NCBI RefSeq assembly: GCF_022201045.2
Contig: NC_068559.1
Span: forward strand, 29,023,501-29,087,500
Source of the DNA: Citrus sinensis
Taxonomy: Eukaryota; Streptophyta; Magnoliopsida; Sapindales; Rutaceae
Direction: 5' to 3'
DNA length: 64,000 nucleotides
Below the pieces are notes generated by a model. The model did no database searches. It saw only the letters and a list, made by a program, of their open reading frames with translations, and was not told the DNA's origin. Shown piece after piece: positions 57,349 to 64,000 of the stretch; position 1 is the first letter of the stretch; the number at the start of each line of letters is the position of its first letter. The translations under genes and the position numbers were made by a program.

Positions 57349-59310
57349 ATGGTAACTTTTAAGCTTTCCAGATTAATTTTTTTAGCCAAAATTGTATACT
57401 CAGAAAAAAAATAATGGGGGGGGGGGGGGGGGTAAAGAAAAGATAAGAAAGCTGCTACTGTTTATTGATAGTATCGTGTTTGATAACATGGATTTGTCTG
57501 TGTGATTGTGTTTACAGTCAGGAAGAAAAGAAACAGTTCTGGATTTGGCAAAGTTTGTAGACAAAGGTGTTCAAGTGAAGCTCACTGGTGGTAGACAAGG
57601 TACTCAGAACTACTCCACTTTATTTTATTATTCGGAAGCTGCTTATTGTATAATAATTTAATCTAATTATCAAAATTCTAAAAATGCTCTTAATTGCAGT
57701 GTTGTCATTTTGATTTATCGTAGATTAAGATACATGTGCTAGTTCTAAGCTTTTGGGTTCTTTAGTGAAGTTATATGATTTTGATTTGTTGATTCAGTGT
57801 GATAGCTAACCTGGAGATGCGACCTTTTTGTGATTATGGTTACAGTGACCGGGACTCTAAAAGGGTATGATCAGTTGCTAAATCTTGTCCTGGATGAAGC
57901 TGTAGAGTTTCTAAGAGGTAATCTTTACAATGGCATATTCGTAATTGTTTGCTTCCTCTTAGTGTGTTTCTGAAAGTGCGATTGCATAGGTGCACGTGTA
58001 TGTGTGTGTTTTTATCCAAATGTGTCATTTTTGTTAGCTGGTTATGCTTATTTCCTAATCATTTCTGCTATGTATTCTCTGATGCATATCATAAAGTATG
58101 CTGAGGCTTTATATTTATTGACTTGATATTGCAGTGTTGCTTGCGTAGGGAGATTGTCAATGAAAATTGAACTGTAGCCAGACCTGCTCAAGTAAACTCA
58201 TGTTATACAATGCATGTATGACCTTAGCTCTTGCCTATATGGCTTACATCTTGAGGTTTCCTTAAGCATGATACCGCTGGTAGCATGATATATTGAGTTC
58301 TGTTACCAAATATCGTTACCTCTAGTGTAAGGTCCTTGTTTTCTTGGAGCAAACTCTTGTTTGGGTTGCAGTAATTCCCGAGACCCTTAGGTCTAAAAGT
58401 AACACTTCCTATTGGATTGATTTTACAATGAATTTTTTAAATGCGAGTGACACTTCACGCCATAAGCAGTGGTTAATGTGCATCACTATTGTAGAGTCGC
58501 TACGCACAAGTGGATCCTAGAGTTGACCCCACTTTAGATCAATTATTTAGCTACTTTAAGGGGTCTGTTATCACTATTGTGAACAGTCTACTATTTTTCT
58601 AGGATTGAGTTTTAAGCTCCAATTTCATTTTGCCTTCTGTTTGCTACCGACTCTCCTTTAGCCAGTCTATACGGAACTGCTTTCAGCATTTGCTATTGAA
58701 GTTACAACTATCAATTTCCTGTCTATTATTTGTTGGTACAAGAATTGAATTATAATTGTTGAATTGTGCTGCAGATGCTGATGATCCATTGAAGACTACT
58801 GATCAGACCAGGCAACTTGGCCTAATAGTATGGTTTTTTTCCCCCTCAGTCCCCCTTTCTTTGTCTTGTTTTTTATTTCCTCTTTTTTTGGAGGTTCTTG
58901 GGAATGGGGTAGCTTGCACATATACATCAAACTTGGGCATGGGTTTGAGAAAGTAACTTGGCTGTTCTGTGTCATTATGACCCGCATCTACAGTAGTGAT
59001 GAATTATCTAAATGCTAAGGTCAACCTAATTGGCTTGTTTTAGATCATATATGATGATCATGAGTTACGACCATATTGTATCAGTGTAATAGTTGCTACC
59101 TTTTTTCCTAGAAGTATAGACATATTAAAAATGTTGGGGAAACATTAGCCTATCTGATGCGTTATTGGCTCCAATTTTCTTTGTATTGGTAACATTCTGA
59201 CAAAGTGTTATTCTACTTAGGTGTGTAGGGGAACTGCTGTGATGCTTGTGTCACCAACTGATGGTACAGATGAGATTGCCAACCCTTTCATGCAGCCAGA
59301 TGGAGCCTGA
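57349..59310 (+). CDS. LSM7: LSM7, U6 snRNA-associated Sm-like protein, five exons
   Basis: Exons: 57349-57351, 57518-57599, 57846-57917, 58775-58827, 59221-59310; 99 aa, exactly the family length. The first coding exon consists of the ATG alone. The protein starts SGRKETVLDLAKFVDKGVQV, has the Sm1 motif (LTGGRQVTGTLKGYDQLLNL, VLDEAVEFL) and Sm2 (LGLIVCRGTAVMLVSP), and ends NPFMQPDGA. LSM7 is part of the heptameric LSM2-8 ring (nuclear, U6 snRNA stability and splicing) and of LSM1-7 (cytoplasmic, mRNA decapping). Intron 1 contains an 18-base G run (about 57415-57432). Other introns are long and AT-rich. It shares a promoter region with eL31. Intact. Confidence 0.96.
57414..57432 (+). repeat. 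Poly(G) run of about 18 bases in LSM7 intron 1
   Basis: A homopolymer of G close to the 5' splice site; such tracts are prone to length error and to G-quadruplex formation. Confidence 0.9.
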
Positions 59311-59319
59311 TATGTCTTG

Positions 59320-62300
59320 TTTCTCTTTTGAAATTGCTAACATGGATCTGTATGCCCTTTTGTTGCCTGCCGGTCATTCTTCTTTACAAATGCCTTATTG
59401 CAAAATAGATAATTTCTTATGAAGTTTGTTTTAGTCTACTCTTAGCCCGTGAATCTTTCTATTGTATGAATTTAAGCAGTAAATCTGTAACCTCTTTGTG
59501 CTTAAGTTGAAATGTGCATTTATTTGGAATATCAGTTCTCGAGTTATATTGCGTGCTGGCGTTGGTTTCATATCAACCTATATCAAGCTGACCAGAGGGC
59601 GCATGAAGCAATATTGGCATAAGAAAGTTTTTTATGTCTCTGTTGAACGCAGGTGTTTGTTTTATGAATTGGTTTCAACTTCTTGAGAAAGGAGAAATTG
59701 TATTCGGTCTTTAGTTGATGCAGTGTGGGTAACCAATCACATGGTTTGTTCAACAGAACCCTCACCACCTTGTTGTTTCTTTCTTGTGGACACAAATAGG
59801 TGCAAATTTAATGAGAGAGAGAGCAATAAAATGAATCTTTCAACTTTCTAGATGCATAGTTGGCAAAGTGAAAGAAAACATAAAATATGATTTAATATTC
59901 TTTGTATTAACTTGTGCATCTGTTCATATCCTTTGAATTAACTTATGCATCCGCTCAAGTTGTTACTGGATTCGCCGTTGATGCTCAAGTCCAATGAAAT
60001 AGCCAACAAGAAGCACTTTCGGTTCTTTGACAGCTATTTTTTTGCTTTTAAAAATTGTTGCCCGGACCTCTTTGTGTCCACTTTTATGGGCAATTGTTTG
60101 ATTACTTTTTTTTATTATTTTTAAATCGTGTGTTTTTGGAGTTCATCTAAATTTACACGTGGCTCTATTAGATGATCGCGTTTTAAAATCAGTACCAGAT
60201 TATTTGTTTGGCACTTGTAGTCATTGATTTGTGAAAGATTGCTGGGTCTACGGCCCTACGCACGAGTTGCATGCATCAGTCTGTGAAATGGTCCAAATTG
60301 TCGAATAAAACAAGGAGAGTACGCTAGTGTTTGAAGTACTTTTTACTTCTCTTGATCAATTGATTTGTAAACTAATGGATGTCTTTTTCGCAATTGAAAT
60401 TTAATCCCATCCTCATCCGGGTCAAGATTTGAGCTCTGTATAAAAGCATTGAAAGTTGCCAAAATTGAAATTTGACCATTCTATTAGAAATTAAAAAACA
60501 AAAATTGGTGTGTGATGGATGTTATTCTGCGTTATTACAAGGTTTTGTATAGAATTTACATAGAAAGGAAAATCCAAACAAGCGAATAGAGATGGAGCCA
60601 GAAATTCAGTTTATAGCGGGTAAATTAACATTCAATTCAGTATAAAGGATCACATCTTCAATTCATTGGTCATGTTTTAATTTAGTTCACGGGGTAGAGG
60701 TTTAATGACTGAATGCAATTTTCAGAGCTTTTTGAAGCGAGTGGGGGGCTACAACTTCCCTTTCTATATTACCGAGTTGGTGTGTTTGTTTGTTTGTTTA
60801 AATTCATCTTCATATCATTCTAAGAGCTGCAACGAGGTGATAATGACGCAAAATTTGCAAGTTATTCAGATCTTGGCCTGAAAAGGGTTTCACTAGGCAA
60901 CAAGTCTGCAACTTGAAAATCCGAGGACAAATAATATTGATCCCAGCCAGCATTATCATGTATATAATCAGTGGGCAGAAAAAGATACATTGGTGATCAT
61001 TACAAGTCACCTCGCAAGCAGTAAAATTTCAATTTGTACACCTTATACAAATAACTCTAATAAGTGACAATTGACTTGGCTACCCAAACCCAATATCCCA
61101 CGTCATTGTTTAGTCTTAATGTCTGAAATCATCCAAGATAAGTTCCAATTTCTAAGACCATGTTATTGTAGAATTATTATCGCGGTAACTTCCTAGTACT
61201 TAACACTTCTATTGACTTTTTAATAGATTGGGGAATAATTGATTTTCAATTTTTGTACCTCATATTAACTCCAGGTTAACGGAAAATTTTCTATTTTTTA
61301 ACAGATGGTAGAAAGTGAATCAGTATTAACCAGCCGTGTTTCATGGGTCTAGTGGGAGGGACACAAGTGGAATGCAAATGGACCAAAATTAGATGTTTAC
61401 TTTGATGTGTCTTTATCCTTTGGACCTTGATGGCTGATGCCGACGTCAAAAGGCAACCACTCACCAAATCTTTTTTAGCCCAGCTCATGCTTGCTGCCAA
61501 CTAGTTGCTGTATTTGGCTTCTTAATTTTCATTAAAATATAGATAAGATAAAATAGATCTTATTTATTTATAGTGTCACAATTAATGAAAAGTTCTTTCA
61601 CACATTTTAGATGAATTATCTTTTTTGTAAAATAGGTTATAAGATCTTAAAAGGAGAAGGATTCCCATAATTGGATACCCAGCCATACTCCACTTTTTTT
61701 TTATGGGAAACAAGCCATTATGCTAAGGTCCCAGCTTTAATGTACAAATAATAATGTGTTTATGGAATTGTGATGTCCATTATTTAGCTAAACATATAAT
61801 AGAATGCCCCTGCCTGCCTAACCCCATTATCATGCTCTCTAATTTTTAGATTCCAATTTCTAGCTTTTCTAACTCTGCAAAGTGCACTGCATATAGTCAA
61901 TTCCCCCAATTATCTATTAAACACCCCCACCAAATAAGTTTCTTTTTCATCTCAAAAGAATTGACTTTTAATGGATTACTAAATTTTAATTGATAATCAA
62001 AATATCTCAAATAGTCATTTCAATGCCTGTCAAAATTATGTCTAGACTCTATATGTGTAAAGAACGTTTGTACTCGCAGAGAAAGAGATAAATTAAACTC
62101 AAGATTTTGCCTTAAAGAAAGGATGTTCCTACTCGTAAAGGAAGATATGCCTACCAAAAACAAAACTTGAGCGAATAAATCACAAACCCATACATTTAAT
62201 AAATAGTATTAAAAACAACAAATCTCTAACGTAAAACGTGACTAAAACGAGATCGGTAATAAACCAACAAACAAAAGCATGAAAACCGTGATAAAAATCC

Positions 62301-62640
62301 AAAATCAAAATTATTCTTACACCAAACACAATTAAATTTGAGATCTCCTAAACTCTGAGCGTGACAATATGATAGAAAAATCACCAAGCAACTAAAGGTC
62401 AAATCATTTATCTTACTAAAAGAAACATATTTTCTTAAAATTTAGATTAATAATAGGCTTTTGTTATGTTAAATAATCATATAACATATATGATTATGTA
62501 ACAACTGTTAAATTTTCATCCAACGATTGTGAAAATAATATAATTTTATTATCTTATATTTTTACAACCGTTAAATTTTCGTCCAACAACTGCTACATAA
62601 TTATGTATGTTACATAATTATATAACATAACAACCTCCTT
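59320..62640. other. Intergenic, no gene recognised
   Basis: AT-rich DNA with short open frames only (for example 59498-59686 plus, 60810-61010 minus), none with a domain. A GA microsatellite lies at 59812-59823, and a TTTG run at 60784-60799. A duplicated CGTTAAATTTTC(A/G)TCCAAC motif occurs at about 62508 and 62569. Confidence 0.5.
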
Positions 62641-62654
62641 AATAATATTATCTT

Positions 62655-62756
62655 GAAATATTATTATATGGGTAAGCGGGTTAATTTACCCTCCAGCATA
62701 GTAATGAAATATTATTATATGGGTAAATGTGTTAATTTACCCTCCAGCATAGTACC
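62655..62756. repeat. Tandem duplication, 51-bp unit x2
   Basis: GAAATATTATTATATGGGTA starts at 62655 and again at 62706; the units end with TTAATTTACCCTCCAGCATAGTA and differ at a few bases in the middle. Confidence 0.85.
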
Positions 62757-62759
62757 CCA

Positions 62760-63660
62760 AGAGAAATAGACCAAGCGCCCACAACTGATGTAAGAATAGC
62801 AGATAGCCTCTAGTTGGTGAATGTCTGACAGCTTTTCGAGGTACCGAAAGGACACGGCTGCAAGTTATTTTATATTTTTATTGTTTTATTTCTTTAACTT
62901 TCAATCACAACCGTTGGTCATCACACCAATTTCTTGAGATCTCCATAATCGTTTAAACAAAAAAGGAACCAATTACCTTACGCAAATGTTCCCATCACAC
63001 CCAACTAAAGCTTTACAAACGGCCATTTTTTTTTTTATTTCCTTTCAATATACACACACTCTTTTATACCGTCCATACGTGGCAGCGTCACATTGGACCT
63101 GCGCAAATGCGATATCGTATCGACAGCGAAAAATAATACGATATTTTGTCCACTAGCAAATAAAACTATCACAATAAAAATAAAAAATAAAAAAGCACAT
63201 GTCATTTTCATTTGTCCCCACAACTTTATAATCCTTCCAACCGAGTTTCCCAGCTTCATAACCAGGCCGACGATAAAACCCACAAAAGCATTACAAATTT
63301 ACATTCACATGCCATCATAATAAGAGCTTATGTTTTGTTCATCATAATTCCTGACACAAACAAAGCGTGAAAGCTAAAATTAAAGGGAAAAAAAAATTAA
63401 AAATCTGGACAGAAATACAAATATCTTAAAACCACAATAATCTTTTTCATTTCTGAAGAAACAAACTCTAGAAAAGAAAGAAAATTATAAATTATCGAAA
63501 GAGAAACAATTCATAAATCTGATCAACTCTCTCTCTAAAACCCTCTTTCGATCCTTTGATCACCATATTCCTGAGGAAGAGATCTGGCGAAATGACATCG
63601 TTTCATGATGTGTATAAATTGATCTGAATTTTTGACCTTTCAATCGTGTTTTCAAATTAA
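62760..63660. other. 3' flank of the stress-associated protein gene; no other gene seen
   Basis: The part from about 63300 is probably the 3' untranslated region of the minus-strand AN1 gene. Nothing else is recognised. Confidence 0.4.
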
Positions 63661-63664
63661 GCTT

Positions 63665-64000
63665 TCAAACTCTAACGATCTTGGCAGCTTTGATCACCGG
63701 ATTTTCTCTCGCGATGGCGTCGCGACCGGCCGATTTATAATCATAGCTGCAATCGTGACGATCGGAGTACCGATGTTCGCCGCAGAACAGCTCCCCGCAG
63801 CGACATCTAAATCCGGTCAATCCAACCTTTCGTCGACAACCGGAGCACCGATTCACAACTCGTTTCTCTACGTTGGCTTCCTTCTCTCGCCGATCCGTCA
63901 ACTCCTGATTTTGACCGGTCGTACCGGCAGCATCGGATGACCCAGACCGGATGATAGGCCGAGATCTCAAAGATTTCTCGCTAGAAAACTTTATGATCGC
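63665..64000 (-). CDS. Stress-associated protein (A20/AN1 zinc finger family), C-terminal part, runs off the right edge
   Basis: The minus-strand frame is open to the window edge, so the N-terminal part, where an A20 finger would lie, is outside. The visible 111 codons contain a polar linker and a complete AN1 zinc finger: [19 protein letters not shown], then [17 protein letters not shown], with the expected CX2C, CXC, C, H, H and C ligands. It ends in the conserved tail [15 protein letters not shown]. Plant SAPs are small cytosolic or nuclear proteins linked to cold, salt, drought and heat tolerance, acting in ubiquitin or redox signalling. The TTG at 63970 is not a start. Intact as far as visible. 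Confidence 0.94.
   Translation of the reverse strand, partial: AIIKFSSEKSLRSRPIIRSGSSDAAGTTGQNQELTDRREKEANVEKRVVNRCSGCRRKVGLTGFRCRCGELFCGEHRYSDRHDCSYDYKSAGRDAIARENPVIKAAKIVRV

Noticed and set aside
63632-63940. 102-codon plus-strand frame at the right edge
   Set aside because: It is antisense to the AN1 zinc-finger protein, whose motifs are unmistakable on the minus strand.

Overview
This is plant nuclear DNA, almost certainly from a eudicot. Evidence: AT-rich GT-AG introns, conserved plant gene families (DRT100-like, FBH-type bHLH, RABA4, COM1/GR1, stress-associated AN1 protein), plant-type transposable elements and an integrated plant pararetrovirus. My impression from the resistance-gene remnant and overall look is a woody dicot such as Citrus, but this is inference.

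Layout. (1) 1 to about 6,880: a decayed endogenous pararetrovirus (Caulimoviridae), plus strand and circularly permuted. It starts inside the coat-protein C-terminus and runs through movement protein, protease, reverse transcriptase/RNase H, transactivator-like ORF, a 35-bp repeat array, a 35S-like promoter, a long leader, the tRNA-iMet primer binding site and two small overlapping ORFs. Its lesions include a 10-bp duplication that splits the polymerase ORF, an in-frame stop in the transactivator, and a repeat expansion that truncates the transactivator. (2) 6,880-20,100: a transposon graveyard. It holds the 3' end of a chromovirus (Ty3/gypsy) on the minus strand, an AT-rich element with a second copy at 24.3 kb, a CC-NBS-LRR pseudogene on the minus strand split by about 3 kb, and two well-bounded MITEs. 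(3) 20.2-28 kb: a thaumatin-like protein gene (+), a RABA4 GTPase gene (-), and a bHLH transcription factor gene (-). (4) 28-37.8 kb: gene-poor DNA with a nested hAT element, a Tourist-like MITE, an intact TRIM retrotransposon and a tRNA-derived SINE. (5) 37.8-64 kb: gene-rich. It has a SURP/G-patch splicing factor (-), an organelle-type TrmL/SPOUT tRNA methyltransferase (+), a DRT100-like LRR protein (+), COM1/SAE2/GR1 (-), ribosomal protein eL31 (-) divergent from LSM7 (+), and at the right edge the AN1 zinc-finger end of a stress-associated protein (-).

The host genes are ordinary single-copy-style genes and not a functional cluster. The most unusual content is in the viral block (two retropepsin-like cores in tandem, unrecognised ORFs in the leader) and in the small, well-delimited mobile elements with readable target-site duplications. 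Exon boundaries were read by eye from GT/AG sites with frame continuity. I could run no database search.
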